64,000 nt of DNA, from contig NZ_JACHJU010000001.1 in NCBI RefSeq assembly GCF_014203795.1, forward strand, positions 3,906,001 to 3,970,000. Direction: 5' to 3'. Both the position numbers and the translations under genes were made by a program. Of this stretch, positions 22,600-32,016 are shown one piece after another; position 1 is the stretch's first letter, and the number at the start of each line of letters is the position of its first letter. The notes under the pieces are model-generated. The model had not been told where the DNA came from. It worked only from the letters and a program-made list of their open reading frames with translations, and made no database searches. Origin of the DNA: Streptosporangium album (GTDB lineage: Bacteria; Actinomycetota; Actinomycetes; Streptosporangiales; Streptosporangiaceae).

Positions 22600-23634
22600 C
22601 GCCAGCCAGTCGTCGATCTCCTTGAGCAGGTCCTTACGCACCTGATCCGGGGCCGCCGACACCCGGATCGACTGCCGGGCCAGCTCGGCCAGCTCCGCGT
22701 CGCGGAAGCCGTACACCTGCCTGGCCAGCTCGTACTGCGGCAGCAACCGCGCGCCGAACAGCAGCGGGTCGTCGGCGCCCAGCGCGATCGGCACCCCGGC
22801 GTCGAACAGCCGCCGCAGCGGCACGTCCTCGGCCCGCTCGGCCACGCCGAGACCGACGTTGGAGGTGGGACAGACCTCGCACGCGATCTGCCGGTCGGCC
22901 AGGCGCTCCATCAGCCGCGGCGACTCGGCCGCCCGCACACCGTGCCCCAGCCGGTCGGCGCCCAGCACGTCCACGCACTCGGCCACGCTGGCGGCGCCCA
23001 GCAGCTCCCCGCCGTGGGGCACGGCCAGCAGCCCGGCCCGCTTGGCGAGCCGGAACGCCCCGTCGAAGTCCCGGGCCCGGCCGCGGCGCTCGTCGTTGGA
23101 CAGCCCGAACCCGACCACACCCTGGTCCATGTACTGCGTGGCGAGGCGGGCCAGCGTCTTGGCGTCCAGCGGATGCCTGGTCCGGTTGGCGGCAACCACG
23201 ACCGCGATCCCTATCCCCGTGTGGCCCGCCGCCCTGTGCGCGGCGTCGAGCATCAGCTCCAGGGTCGGGGTGAGCCCCCCGAACCGGTGGGCGTATCCGG
23301 ACGGATCCACCTGGATCTCCAGCCAGCGCGACCCCTCCGCCGCCTCGTCCTCGGCGGCCTCGCGCACCAGCCGGTAGACGTCGTCCTTCCGCCGCAGGAC
23401 CGTCCGCGCGATGTCGTACAGCCGCTGGAACCGGAACCACCCCCGCTCGTCGGTCGCCCGCAGCCTGGGCGGCCAGTCCTCCTTCAGCGCGTCCGGCAGG
23501 TGCAGGCCCTGCTCCTGGGCGAGTTCGATCAGGGTGGAGTGCCGCATCGAGCCGGTGAAGTGCAGATGCAGGTGAGCCTTTGGCAGTTCGCTGAGGGGAC
23601 GGGGCATTTCCATATGGTGCCGTACGGCCGGCAC
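22588..23634 (-). CDS. add: adenosine deaminase / adenosine deaminase-like amidohydrolase
   Basis: This metal-dependent purine salvage enzyme converts adenosine to inosine. Key blocks are KAHLHLHFTGS (two metal His), GGELLGA in the substrate loop, DRLGHGVRA with the catalytic His, CPTSNVGLGV and ALGADDPLLFG with the metal Asp. At 348 residues it is the usual size. The reported GTG start has GGAGA close by; ATGs at 23613 and 23607 are alternatives. It is convergent with, and overlaps, the putative anti-sigma gene. In related genomes an adenosine deaminase commonly lies close to aspC-secE; here a STAND gene separates them. Other adenosine-like substrates are possible. Confidence 0.88.
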   Translation of the reverse strand: MPAVRHHMEMPRPLSELPKAHLHLHFTGSMRHSTLIELAQEQGLHLPDALKEDWPPRLRATDERGWFRFQRLYDIARTVLRRKDDVYRLVREAAEDEAAEGSRWLEIQVDPSGYAHRFGGLTPTLELMLDAAHRAAGHTGIGIAVVVAANRTRHPLDAKTLARLATQYMDQGVVGFGLSNDERRGRARDFDGAFRLAKRAGLLAVPHGGELLGAASVAECVDVLGADRLGHGVRAAESPRLMERLADRQIACEVCPTSNVGLGVAERAEDVPLRRLFDAGVPIALGADDPLLFGARLLPQYELARQVYGFRDAELAELARQSIRVSAAPDQVRKDLLKEIDDWLASAG

Positions 23635-23919
23635 TCTCCGGTCACTGTTGGTCCCAACTCGTGAACCACCGGCGTCCCCGAGAGGCCCGTCTCACCCGTG
23701 CGGGCCGTACCTGTGCGACATCACGGCCCGCCGATACCCCCTTTCGGATCCGCGGTCCCCGGGCGGCCTGACATAGTTGAAAAACGGCCGTGTTCCCTAC
23801 CACGGCATATGTCATTGACTCAAGCCATGACTCAGGAAAAACACCGAACGGGGGTTCAGTTGACTGCTCCGTCGTGCGACCGTAGGGGCACATGTAGTCA
23901 GTACGAGGCTGGGGCTGCA

Positions 23920-25866
23920 ATGAGAGCGGATGTATTCGTCGGCAGAGAGAAGGAGCTGACCGAAGTCTCCGCCCTGCTCGAAAAGGCCCGCCACGTCACC
24001 CTGACCGGCGCCGCCGGCGTGGGCAAGTCCCGTTTGGCGCTGCACCTGGTCCGGACCCTCGAAGGCGAGTTCGCCGGAGGCCTCCACGTCGTCGACCTGT
24101 CCGACGCCTCCGGAGACCTCGCCTCCCTGGCCGAGACGGTCCTCGGCGCGATCGGCGCGGGCAGACGGCCCGGCGTGCTCCCCCTGCAGGCCCTGATCGA
24201 GGCGCTGTCCTCCCGCCAGACCCTGCTCGTCCTGGACACCTGCGACCGCGTCATCGGCACGGTGGGCACCCTGGTCGAGGAGCTGCGGCCCATCGACGGC
24301 CTGCGGATCCTGGCCACCAGCAGGCAGCGGCTGGGCCTTCCCGACGAGCATCTCTACCCGGTCCGCGGCCTCCTGCCGGCCGACGCCGTCTACCTGCTCA
24401 CCGCCCTCGCCGACAGAAGACTCGACGGCATGGACCCGGCGGAGCTGTGCGAACGGCTCGACTACCTGCCTCTGGCGATCGAACTCGCCGCCGCCAGCCC
24501 CGACCCGGGCCGCGCCGACGTGTTCACGGCCTCCTCCGGCACCTGGCGGCACAGTTCCATGCGTGCCGCCCACGGCTGGAGCCACGAGCTGTGCGACCCG
24601 AGGGAGCGCGTCCTCTGGGCCAGGGCGTCGGTCTTCTCCGGCACGTTCGGCCTGGAAGCCGTCAAGGAGGTCTGCGTCGCGGAGGGACTCACCGCCGACG
24701 AGATCCCCGACGCCGTGCTCGGCCTGCTCGACAAGTCCGTTCTCACCGGCGAGGAGGGGGAGTGCGGCCCCCGCTACCGCCTGCCGGCCACCGCCCGCGA
24801 GTTCGGCGCGGTCTGGCTGGACCTCCTCGGCGAGACCGGCGAGATGCGGCGGCGCCACCGCGACCACTTCCTCGACCTGTCCGCCCGGGCCGAGGTCGGC
24901 TGGCAGCGCCAGCAGCTCGACTGGTACCGCAGGCTGGTGCTCGAATGCGCCAACGTCCGCCAGGCCATCGAATACTGCTACGCCAGGCCCGACGAGCGCC
25001 GCAAGGGCCTCGAACTGGTCGGCAACCTGTGGTTCCTGTGGGCCTGCTGCGGCATGCACGCCCCCGGCGACAACCTGCTCCAGCGCGGCCTGGACCTGGA
25101 GCGCACCCCCGGCCCCGAGCGGACCAAGGCGCTCTGGGTGCACGCCTGGGTGTCGATCCAGCGCGGCGACCTCGAACGCGCGGAGCGCACCCTCGCCGAG
25201 TGCGTCGCCGAAGACCCCGAGGAACACGCCACGGCCTACGTCAGCCAGTTCCAGGCCCACCTGGCGGTCCTGAGGGGCGACGTGGGCACGGCGCTGCACC
25301 TGATCAAAAACGCCCGGGTACGGCACCGCTCGGCCGGCAACATCTTCCCCGGCTTCCTGCCCACCTACACGGTCGTGGCCACCGCCATGATGCTCGCGGG
25401 CAGCTTCCAGCAGGCCGTGTCCGTCCTGCATGAGGGCCGCGACCTCTGCGCCTCCTGCGGCGACCGGTGGACCCTCATCCGGCTGGATCTCCTCCTGGCC
25501 CAGGCCGAGCACCTTCTCGGAGGCACCGACGCGGCCGCCGCGTCCGTCCGCGACTCACTCCGCGGCGCCCGCCTGTTCGGTGACACCTTCTCCCTGCTGG
25601 AGGGCCTGGAGGTGGCCGCCGTCGTCGCCGAGGCCACTGCGGACGACGCGCTCGCCGCCCTGCTCCTCGGCGCGTCCGAGGCCGCCCAGACCGGCACCGG
25701 AGTGCCACCCAGCCGCTCGCCCATCCTCACGAGCCTGCTGCGCACGGCCGAGCTGAGGCTGCGCGGCCGCATGGGCCGGGGGAGGTTCGACGGGCTGACC
25801 GAGCAGGGCTCCTCCATCGACCTGCGGACCGCGGTGGAACACGCGCTCCGGGGAACCATCTCCTGA
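23920..25866 (+). CDS. STAND (NB-ARC) ATPase with TPR region, no HTH (paralogue 4)
   Basis: The 648 residues are collinear with paralogue 1. FVGREKELTEVSALLEKA is followed by P-loop TGAAGVGKSRLAL, Walker B LLVLDTCDRV, sensor LATSRQRLGLPDEHLYPV, and LPLAIELAAA. Then come GWSHELCDPRERVLWARASV, HRDHFLDLSAR and TPR helices to the end (SIDLRTAVEHALRG). No HTH follows. The ATG at 23920 places the conserved FVGRE box at residue 6, as in paralogue 1; the frame is open further upstream (for example ATG 23809). Like paralogue 1 it should be an ATP-dependent switch scaffold. It is next to the conserved aspC-secE region, in convergent orientation. Confidence 0.82.
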   Translation: MRADVFVGREKELTEVSALLEKARHVTLTGAAGVGKSRLALHLVRTLEGEFAGGLHVVDLSDASGDLASLAETVLGAIGAGRRPGVLPLQALIEALSSRQTLLVLDTCDRVIGTVGTLVEELRPIDGLRILATSRQRLGLPDEHLYPVRGLLPADAVYLLTALADRRLDGMDPAELCERLDYLPLAIELAAASPDPGRADVFTASSGTWRHSSMRAAHGWSHELCDPRERVLWARASVFSGTFGLEAVKEVCVAEGLTADEIPDAVLGLLDKSVLTGEEGECGPRYRLPATAREFGAVWLDLLGETGEMRRRHRDHFLDLSARAEVGWQRQQLDWYRRLVLECANVRQAIEYCYARPDERRKGLELVGNLWFLWACCGMHAPGDNLLQRGLDLERTPGPERTKALWVHAWVSIQRGDLERAERTLAECVAEDPEEHATAYVSQFQAHLAVLRGDVGTALHLIKNARVRHRSAGNIFPGFLPTYTVVATAMMLAGSFQQAVSVLHEGRDLCASCGDRWTLIRLDLLLAQAEHLLGGTDAAAASVRDSLRGARLFGDTFSLLEGLEVAAVVAEATADDALAALLLGASEAAQTGTGVPPSRSPILTSLLRTAELRLRGRMGRGRFDGLTEQGSSIDLRTAVEHALRGTIS

Positions 25867-25891
25867 CCCGCGCAGGCGGCCGTGCCCTGCA

Positions 25892-25931
25892 CGGAAGAAG
25901 ACCCGTGGTGTGGGGCCGGGGTCTCCTTCCG
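25892..25931. terminator. bidirectional hairpin between STAND paralogue 4 and aspC
   Basis: CGGAAGAAGACCC faces GGGTCTCCTTCCG with one mismatch and a 14-base loop, between two convergent genes. Confidence 0.65.
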
Positions 25932-25947
25932 TCCGCACGCGCATGGC

Positions 25948-27153
25948 CTAGCGGGCGTCGCCCAGGAACTTGGCCACCCGGCTGACCCCCTCGACGAGGT
26001 CGGAGTCGCCCAGGGCGTAGGAGAGGCGGAAGTAGCCCGGGGTGCCGAAGGCCTCGCCGGGGACGAGGGCGACCTCGGCCTCCTCCAGGATGAGCTCGGC
26101 CAGCTCGGCGGAGGTCTGCGGGCGCCGTCCGCCGAAGTCCTTGCCCAGCAGTTCCTTGATCGAGGGGTAGGCGTAGAAAGCGCCCTTCGGCTCGGGGCAC
26201 AACACGCCCGGGATCTCGTTCAGCATGCGCACCATGGTCTGGCGGCGGCGGTCGAAGGCCTCACGCATCTCCGCCACGGCCGACAGGTCGCCGCTGACGG
26301 CGGCCAGGGCCGCTGCCTGGGCGACGTTGGAGACGTTGGAGGTGGCGTGCGACTGCAGGTTGGTCGCGGCCTTGACCACGTCCTTCGGGCCGATCAGCCA
26401 GCCCACCCGCCAACCGGTCATGGCGTAGGTCTTGGCGACGCCGTTGAGGACCACGACCTTGTCGCCCAGCTCGGGGACGACGGTGGCGATGCTCGCGAAG
26501 GTCGCGTCGCCGTACGTGAGGTGCTCGTAGATCTCGTCCGTGACGACCCACAGGTCGTGCTCGGCGGCCCATCGGCCGATCTCCTCGACCTGCTCGGGGG
26601 TGTAGACCGCACCGGTCGGGTTGGACGGTGAGACGAACAGCAGGACCTTGGTGCGGTCGGTGCGAGCTGCTTCGAGCCGCTCGACACCGGCGAGGTAACC
26701 GGTGGTCTCGTCGGTCACGACATCGACCTGGACGCCGCCGGCCAGCTTGATCGCCTCGGGATAGGTCGTCCAGTAGGGGGCGATGACCAGGACCTCGTCA
26801 CCCGGGTCGAGCAGTGTTGCGAACGCCTCGTAGACGGCCTGCTTGCCGCCGTTGGTGATCAGCACCTGGGCCGCGTCGACCCGGTAGCCGGAGTCGCGGA
26901 GCGTCTTGTCGGCGACGGCCTGCTTCAGCTCGGGGAGGCCGCCGGCCGGTGTGTACTTGTGGAACCTGGGGTTCCGGCATGCCTCGACAGCCGCCTCGAC
27001 GATGTAATCGGGAGTCGGGAAGTCGGGCTCGCCGGCGCCGAAGCCGATGACCGGGCGGCCCGCCGCCTTCATCGCCTTGGCCTTGGCGTCCACGGCGAGC
27101 GTGGCGGACTCGGAGATCGCGGAGATGCGCGCGGAGATGCGAGGACGGGTCAT
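25948..27153 (-). CDS. aspC: pyridoxal-phosphate aminotransferase (aspartate aminotransferase)
   Basis: This fold-type I class Ib aminotransferase transfers the amino group of aspartate to 2-oxoglutarate. Lys241 in [15 protein letters not shown] forms the PLP Schiff base, [16 protein letters not shown] and [10 protein letters not shown] are cofactor-binding blocks, and RLSYALG carries the carboxylate-binding Arg. At 401 residues the length is normal. It is divergent from tRNA-Trp and secE, the usual actinobacterial arrangement. Some relatives also use prephenate or aromatic substrates, so specificity is less sure than the fold. Confidence 0.92.
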   Translation of the reverse strand: MTRPRISARISAISESATLAVDAKAKAMKAAGRPVIGFGAGEPDFPTPDYIVEAAVEACRNPRFHKYTPAGGLPELKQAVADKTLRDSGYRVDAAQVLITNGGKQAVYEAFATLLDPGDEVLVIAPYWTTYPEAIKLAGGVQVDVVTDETTGYLAGVERLEAARTDRTKVLLFVSPSNPTGAVYTPEQVEEIGRWAAEHDLWVVTDEIYEHLTYGDATFASIATVVPELGDKVVVLNGVAKTYAMTGWRVGWLIGPKDVVKAATNLQSHATSNVSNVAQAAALAAVSGDLSAVAEMREAFDRRRQTMVRMLNEIPGVLCPEPKGAFYAYPSIKELLGKDFGGRRPQTSAELAELILEEAEVALVPGEAFGTPGYFRLSYALGDSDLVEGVSRVAKFLGDAR

Positions 27154-27397
27154 GCCTCCATGGTTACAGACCCGTGGCGTTGTTTCCGTCGCTTATCCAG
27201 GATGTGGACGGGTTATGAGCCGGCCTTACAGACCGGCTTCACCTGGGCATGAGCAGGGGGACCCATGGCCGGTTCGACGTAGAGGCCGTTCACCCGTAGA
27301 CTCCGCATGGTCTTATCGCCGTATGCGTGAACCGGCGGTCAAGACTGTGAGCCACGGACAAACTTCGGCCCAACCGATGTATGGTGGTTCATGTCTT

Positions 27398-27470
27398 AGG
27401 GCACTAGCGCAATTGGTAGCGCACCGGTCTCCAAAACCGGCGGTTGGGGGTTCGAGTCCCTCGTGCCCTG
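27398..27470 (+). tRNA. tRNA-Trp (CCA anticodon)
   Basis: The acceptor stem AGGGCAC pairs with GTGCCCT and the discriminator base is G. The anticodon loop reads CTCCAAA inside the stem CCGGT/ACCGG, giving CCA for tryptophan. The T arm GGGGGTTCGAGTCCC is standard. The 3' CCA is not encoded. A -10-like TATGGT (27380-27385) precedes it. It lies directly upstream of secE, a conserved actinobacterial position. Confidence 0.95.
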
Positions 27471-27545
27471 CGAGGAGCGGTCCGCGCATCAGGGCGTCTA
27501 GCGCGCCGCAGATATGCGTTGGATACGACGGATCAGGTGAGGACT

Positions 27546-27794
27546 GTGGCGATCGACACGCGCGGCGAAACCGCAGACAAGCCGAGCGGTGAGAAGAAGG
27601 CCAAGCGCACTTCTCCCGCCCTCTTCTATCGACAGGTTGTCGCTGAGCTTCGCAAGGTCATCTGGCCTACGCGCAAGGATCTTATCTCCTACACCACCAT
27701 CGTCCTGATCTTTGTTCTGGTCATGGTCGGGATCGTGGCCGGACTCGACGCGGTGCTCACCGAGGGCGTGCTGCGGATCTTCGGCGGAGCCTGA
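27546..27794 (+). CDS. secE: preprotein translocase subunit SecE
   Basis: This is the small essential clamp subunit of the SecYEG channel. The 82-residue protein has a polar, charged N-terminus, then the SecE signature FYRQVVAELRKVIWPTRKDL, and one membrane helix (TTIVLIFVLVMVGIVAGLDAV). A GTG with GTGAGGA upstream is chosen; GTG 27537 is three codons longer and equally possible. It is followed by nusG in the conserved order, and preceded by tRNA-Trp. Confidence 0.93.
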   Translation: MAIDTRGETADKPSGEKKAKRTSPALFYRQVVAELRKVIWPTRKDLISYTTIVLIFVLVMVGIVAGLDAVLTEGVLRIFGGA

Positions 27795-27861
27795 GCCGAC
27801 ATCCGGCGTATCGTTCCGCGGTAAGTCCATCAGCCCATCGACGGAAAGAGAATGAGTCACC

Positions 27862-28689
27862 GTGTCCGAGTCTTCAGAGCCGGTCGGCGAGTCCCGCGAA
27901 GAGCGGACGGGCGAGCCGGAAGAGGCCGTCGACTTTGCGACGGGCTCGCCTGACGAGTCCGTCGACGCCGGAACCGAGGCCGACGAGGCCCCGGCCGACG
28001 CCGTCGACGACGAGGTTCCGGCCGATGAGGCCGACGCCGCCGACGAGGCTGACGAGGCCCCGGCCGGCGAGGTGGACGAGGACGGTGACGTCCTTCCCGA
28101 CGTCGACCCGGTCGAGGAGTTCAAGCGCCTCCTGCGCAGCCAGTTCGGTGAGTGGTATGTCATCCATTCCTACGCCGGCTACGAGAACCGCGTGAAGTCC
28201 AACATCGAGACCCGTACGCAGTCCCTCAACATGGAGGACTACATCTTCCAGGTCGAGGTGCCCACTCACCACGTGACCGAGGTGAAGAGCGGCAAGCGCC
28301 AGCTCGTCAAGGAGCGCGTGCTGCCCGGCTACGTGCTGGTCCGGATGGAGCTCACCGACGAGTCCTGGTCCGCGGTGCGCAACACGCCCGGTGTGACCGG
28401 CTTCGTCGGCCTGTCGAACAAGCCGAGCCCGCTGAGCCTCGAAGAGGTCGCCAAGCTGCTCGCGCCGGAGCCGTCCGAGGAAGTGAAGAAGTCGACGGCC
28501 AAGGCCACCGCCGCGACGGTCGACTTCGAGGTGGGCGAGTCCGTCACGGTCATGGACGGCCCGTTCGCCACGCTGCCCGCCACGGTCAGCGAGATCAGCG
28601 CCGAGTCGCAGAAGCTCAAGGTGCTGGTGTCGATCTTCGGTCGTGAGACCCCGGTTGAGCTCTCGTTCAACCAGGTCTCGAAGATCTGA
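27862..28689 (+). CDS. nusG: transcription termination/antitermination factor NusG
   Basis: NusG binds RNA polymerase and couples it to Rho or ribosomes. The first 85 residues are a very acidic Asp/Glu/Ala-rich extension, common in actinobacteria. The NGN domain follows ([19 protein letters not shown] to [12 protein letters not shown]), and the KOW domain begins at [19 protein letters not shown]. Total length is 275 residues. The GTG start follows an AAAGAG stretch. It is between secE and rplK, as in other actinobacteria. Confidence 0.95.
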   Translation: MSESSEPVGESREERTGEPEEAVDFATGSPDESVDAGTEADEAPADAVDDEVPADEADAADEADEAPAGEVDEDGDVLPDVDPVEEFKRLLRSQFGEWYVIHSYAGYENRVKSNIETRTQSLNMEDYIFQVEVPTHHVTEVKSGKRQLVKERVLPGYVLVRMELTDESWSAVRNTPGVTGFVGLSNKPSPLSLEEVAKLLAPEPSEEVKKSTAKATAATVDFEVGESVTVMDGPFATLPATVSEISAESQKLKVLVSIFGRETPVELSFNQVSKI

Positions 28690-28805
28690 CCGGATCGCTT
28701 AAACTAAGTCGTTCGGCGGCCGTGCTTCGCGAAGCACGGCCTGTCGACATGCTCCCCGTGTCTGCGTGGGAGCCGCATCACCCCGATTAGGACCCGGAGA
28801 GAACC

Positions 28806-29237
28806 ATGCCTCCTAAGAAGAAGATTGCGGCACTGGTGAAGGTCCAGCTTCCCGCTGGCCAGGCCACGCCCGCTCCGCCGGTCGGTACCGCCCTCGGTCC
28901 GCACGGCGTCAACATCATGGACTTCGTGAAGCAGTACAACGCTGCCACCGAGGCCCAGCGCGGCAACATCATCCCCGTTGAGATCACCATCTTCGAGGAC
29001 CGCACCTTCACCTTCATCACGAAGACGCCCCCGGCGCCTGAGCTGATCAAGAAGGCTGCCGGTGTGGCGAAGGGCTCGCCGGTCCCGCAGAAGGACAAGG
29101 TGGGCAAGCTCACCAAGGAGCAGCTGCGCCAGATCGCCGAGACCAAGATGCAGGACCTCAACGCCAACGACATCGCGGCGGCCGAGAAGATCATTGCCGG
29201 CACCGCCCGGTCGATGGGCATCACGATCGCGGACTAG
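28806..29237 (+). CDS. rplK: 50S ribosomal protein L11
   Basis: L11 binds the GTPase-associated 23S rRNA region and the thiostrepton site. The Pro-rich N-terminal loop is clear ([20 protein letters not shown]), followed by [10 protein letters not shown] and the C-terminal rRNA-binding half ([17 protein letters not shown]). At 143 residues it is standard length. GGAGAGAACC precedes the ATG. It is paired with rplA downstream. Confidence 0.96.
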   Translation: MPPKKKIAALVKVQLPAGQATPAPPVGTALGPHGVNIMDFVKQYNAATEAQRGNIIPVEITIFEDRTFTFITKTPPAPELIKKAAGVAKGSPVPQKDKVGKLTKEQLRQIAETKMQDLNANDIAAAEKIIAGTARSMGITIAD

Positions 29238-29413
29238 CCGGAAACGGCGAGCCGGGCACGGCAGCGTGGATGCAGGACACGATCCGCGTCACCGCTCAGG
29301 GGCCCGACGGCGGACACAGGCAGTGAGCCTGTCCGTCACCATACTTTCGAAGTAAGTGGAGGGGCCAGGCGCTGGCCCGCACCACGAACACTCGGATCCA
29401 CAGGAGTGATCAA

Positions 29414-30127
29414 GTGAAGCGCAGCAAGGCTTTCCGCAGCGCAGCGGAGAAGATCGACAGCGAGAGCCTCTACAGCCCGGCCGCAGCGGCCAAGCTGGCC
29501 AAGGACACCTCGGTCGCCAAGTTCGACGCCACCGTCGAGGTCGCTCTGCGGCTCGGTGTCGACCCCCGCAAGGCGGACCAGATGGTGCGCGGCACCGTCA
29601 ACCTCCCGCACGGCACCGGTAAGACCGCCCGGGTCCTGGTCTTCGCGACCGGCGACCGTGCCGAGGAGGCCCGCGCGGCGGGCGCCGACATCGTCGGTGC
29701 CGACGAACTCATCGACGAGGTCGCCAAGGGCCGCCTCGACTTCGACGCCGTCGTCGCCACCCCTGACCTCATGGGCAAGGTCGGCCGTCTGGGCCGCGTC
29801 CTCGGCCCGCGTGGTCTGATGCCGAACCCCAAGACCGGCACCGTGACCCCGGCCGTCGGCAAGGCCGTCACGGACATCAAGGGCGGCAAGATCGAGTTCC
29901 GTGTCGACCGGCACGCGAACCTGCACTTCATCATCGGCAAGGTGTCGTTCGGTGAGCGCCAGCTCATCGAGAACTACGCCGCCGCCCTCGACGAGGTGCT
30001 GCGTCTCAAGCCGTCCGCGGCCAAGGGGCGTTACGTCAAGAAGGTCGTCTTCTCCACGTCCATGGGCCCCGGCATCCCGGTCGACCCGAACGTGACGCGG
30101 GCGATGACCGCCGAGCTCGACGCCTGA
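29414..30127 (+). CDS. rplA: 50S ribosomal protein L1
   Basis: L1 forms the L1 stalk and can repress its own mRNA. The 237-residue sequence has the family motifs [39 protein letters not shown] and the [17 protein letters not shown] block. The GTG start has AGGAG upstream. The 176-base rplK-rplA spacer could hold an L1 control site, but I cannot identify one. A strong terminator follows. Confidence 0.96.
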   Translation: MKRSKAFRSAAEKIDSESLYSPAAAAKLAKDTSVAKFDATVEVALRLGVDPRKADQMVRGTVNLPHGTGKTARVLVFATGDRAEEARAAGADIVGADELIDEVAKGRLDFDAVVATPDLMGKVGRLGRVLGPRGLMPNPKTGTVTPAVGKAVTDIKGGKIEFRVDRHANLHFIIGKVSFGERQLIENYAAALDEVLRLKPSAAKGRYVKKVVFSTSMGPGIPVDPNVTRAMTAELDA

Positions 30128-30144
30128 TATCAGACGTCCTCCCA

Positions 30145-30190
30145 AGAGGGCCTCCACCGAATGGCCATTCGGTGGAGGCCCTCTTTCGTT
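30145..30190 (+). terminator. intrinsic terminator after rplA
   Basis: A nearly uninterrupted stem runs from AGAGGGCCTCC to its complement GGAGGCCCTCT (30145-30184), centred on GGCC, followed by TTCGTTCT. It ends the secE-nusG-rplKA transcript. Confidence 0.9.
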
Positions 30191-30291
30191 CTCCCGTAGG
30201 ACGCGCGCCCGCTCCCCGCCGCGTAGGGTCGAAAGGCAGGTTCGACGGGGGATACAAAAATTCATCGGGGGATGAGGAAGGGGTGAGGCGG

Positions 30292-31122
30292 ATGCGCCGA
30301 TTGGCTCCCGCACTGGCATTGGGAGCGGCCGCTCTGGTCGCGGTCACGGGATGCGGTGCGCAGGGCACCAGTTCCCTCGGAAACATCAAGCTCGCCGCCG
30401 CGGAGGCGGTGCAGCAGAGCGCGCAGCGCGCTGGAGAGGTCACCTCCTATTCGGCTGACCTGGTGCTCGACGCCACCGGCGGGGACAGGGGCGCGAGCAA
30501 GGTCCAGGGCCGGTTGCTCTACCAGAGCAAGCCTGCGCTGGCGACCGACATCACACTGGACACGATCACTTTCGGCGGGCAGAACGTGCCCGGTGGGGCG
30601 CGGGCCGTCCTGGTCGGCGACACGGTCTACGTGAAGTCCGAGATGCTCAGCAAGTTCGCGGGCGTGACCAAGCCGTGGGCCAAGGTGACTCTCAGCGAGC
30701 TCGCCGCCGGTGACCAGGCCAGGGTCAAGGACTTCATGGCCCAGGCCCAGCAGTTCGACCTGGCGGGGACCGTCAAGATGCTGACGGCGTCGAAGGACGT
30801 CAAGGCGGTCGGCACCGAGACGGTCGACGGAGTGGAGACGACCCACTACAGCGGCACCTTCCCGGTGGCCGAGGCCGCACAGGCGATGGACCCGGCCAAG
30901 CGAGAGCAGCTCCAGAAGCAGCTCTCGCGGGTGAAGGACGTGAAGTTCGACCTGTGGTCCGATGCCGGGAGTCTGCCCCGCAAGGTGACGCTGAGCGGCT
31001 CCGAGCAGGGGGCCACGTTCAACCTGGCGGCGTTCTTCAAGGGCTTCAACGAGCCGGTTCAGATCGCGGCCCCGCCCGCCGAGCAGGTGGGCGAGCTGCC
31101 GAAGGGCACCGGCGGAAACTGA
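30292..31122 (+). CDS. LppX/LprAFG-like lipoprotein
   Basis: The 276-residue precursor begins MRRLAPALALGAAALVAVTGCG, a lipoprotein signal with the lipobox Cys at TGC. The mature part resembles the LppX/LprAFG lipid-binding fold: SYSADLVLDATGG near the start, TDITLDTITFGG, and the later VKDVKFDLWSDAGSLPRKV block. Family members carry lipids across the cell envelope. The ATG is favoured over GTG 30283 on spacing to GAGGAAGGGG. A secreted or lipoprotein gene between rplA and rplJ is also seen in Streptomyces. It has its own transcript, flanked by the rplA terminator and the L10 leader. Confidence 0.82.
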   Translation: MRRLAPALALGAAALVAVTGCGAQGTSSLGNIKLAAAEAVQQSAQRAGEVTSYSADLVLDATGGDRGASKVQGRLLYQSKPALATDITLDTITFGGQNVPGGARAVLVGDTVYVKSEMLSKFAGVTKPWAKVTLSELAAGDQARVKDFMAQAQQFDLAGTVKMLTASKDVKAVGTETVDGVETTHYSGTFPVAEAAQAMDPAKREQLQKQLSRVKDVKFDLWSDAGSLPRKVTLSGSEQGATFNLAAFFKGFNEPVQIAAPPAEQVGELPKGTGGN

Positions 31123-31196
31123 CGTCCGCCACGGCTCGCGCCCCCGGTCACCTGGCCGAGGACGCGGGCCGTTCTGCTCGATTTGGCATGTGGCCT

Positions 31197-31370
31197 GATA
31201 GGACGTAAGCTGCCAACGCCGAAGACCGCCGGTCGTCGTCAGGCCTCATGGCCTGGGGACCCAAGGATCCACATGAGTGGACGGCCCGCGTAGGTGTGAT
31301 GTGAGTTTTCGTGAGGATTAACCTCCTTATGTAAGCCCCGTGCGCCTGCGCCGGGGCTTGTTCTCTTTTA
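31197..31370 (+). ncRNA. L10 leader (ribosomal protein autoregulatory RNA) with attenuator
   Basis: The 5' region of rplJ contains the structured actinobacterial L10-leader-like segment (GACCGCCGGTC and later GCCTCATGGCCTGGGG), where L10(L12)4 binds. It ends in an attenuator hairpin, AAGCCCCG (31333-31340) pairing with CGGGGCTT (31352-31359), followed by the T-rich TTCTCTTTT. Excess L10-L12 should favour termination before rplJ. Exact RNA limits are estimated. Confidence 0.75.
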
Positions 31371-31406
31371 TGAGCCTTTGCCGGCGGCACATCTGGAAGG
31401 AGGCCC

Positions 31407-31931
31407 ATGGCGAAGGCGGAAAAGGCAACGGCTGTAGCCGAGCTCAAGAGCAGCTTCGAAGGCTCTAGCGCTGCCGTTCTGACCGAGTACCGCGGTCTCA
31501 CCGTCGCTCAGCTCAAGCAGCTGCGCGTTTCTCTCGGTGAGAATGCGAAGTTCGCCGTGGTGAAGAACACGCTGACCAAGATCGCGGCCAACGAGGCCGG
31601 GATCAACCAGCTCGACGGCCTGCTCGCGGGTCCGTCGGCGATCGCGTTCGTCAACGGCGACGTGGTCGAGGCTGCCAAGAGTCTGCGTGACTTCGCCAAG
31701 GCCAATCCCCTCCTGGTCATCAAGGGTGGTGTCGTCGACGGTAAGTCGATGTCCCCGGCCGAGATCAGCAAGCTTGCCGACCTTGAGTCGCGTGAGGTTC
31801 TCCTCGCGAAGCTGGCCGGTGCTCTGAAGGCGAAGCAGGGCCACGCGGCCGCCGTCTTCAACGCGCTGCCCACCAACATGGCTCAGCTGGCCGAGGCTCT
31901 GCGCGCCAAGCGCGAAGAGGCCGGCGAGTAG
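31407..31931 (+). CDS. rplJ: 50S ribosomal protein L10
   Basis: L10 anchors the L7/L12 dimers of the ribosomal stalk. The 174 residues include [40 protein letters not shown] and a C-terminal helix ([18 protein letters not shown]) that binds L12. GGAAGGAGG precedes the ATG. It is regulated by the leader RNA directly upstream and is cotranscribed with rplL. Confidence 0.96.
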   Translation: MAKAEKATAVAELKSSFEGSSAAVLTEYRGLTVAQLKQLRVSLGENAKFAVVKNTLTKIAANEAGINQLDGLLAGPSAIAFVNGDVVEAAKSLRDFAKANPLLVIKGGVVDGKSMSPAEISKLADLESREVLLAKLAGALKAKQGHAAAVFNALPTNMAQLAEALRAKREEAGE

Positions 31932-32016
31932 GTCCGCGCAAGCGGTCGCAGGGGATTAGCGCATACATACCGCGGTCCCAATTCTTAGTTTGTCAGATTT
32001 ATACGGAGGAACCATC

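Noticed and set aside
23812-25512. 566-residue minus-strand frame opposite STAND paralogue 4
   Set aside because: It mirrors codon bias of the real gene and has no domain or start signal.
27398-27794. tRNA-associated integration site (att) for a mobile element
   Set aside because: No duplicated tRNA 3' end, integrase or transposase is visible nearby; the tRNA-Trp/secE order is the ancestral one.
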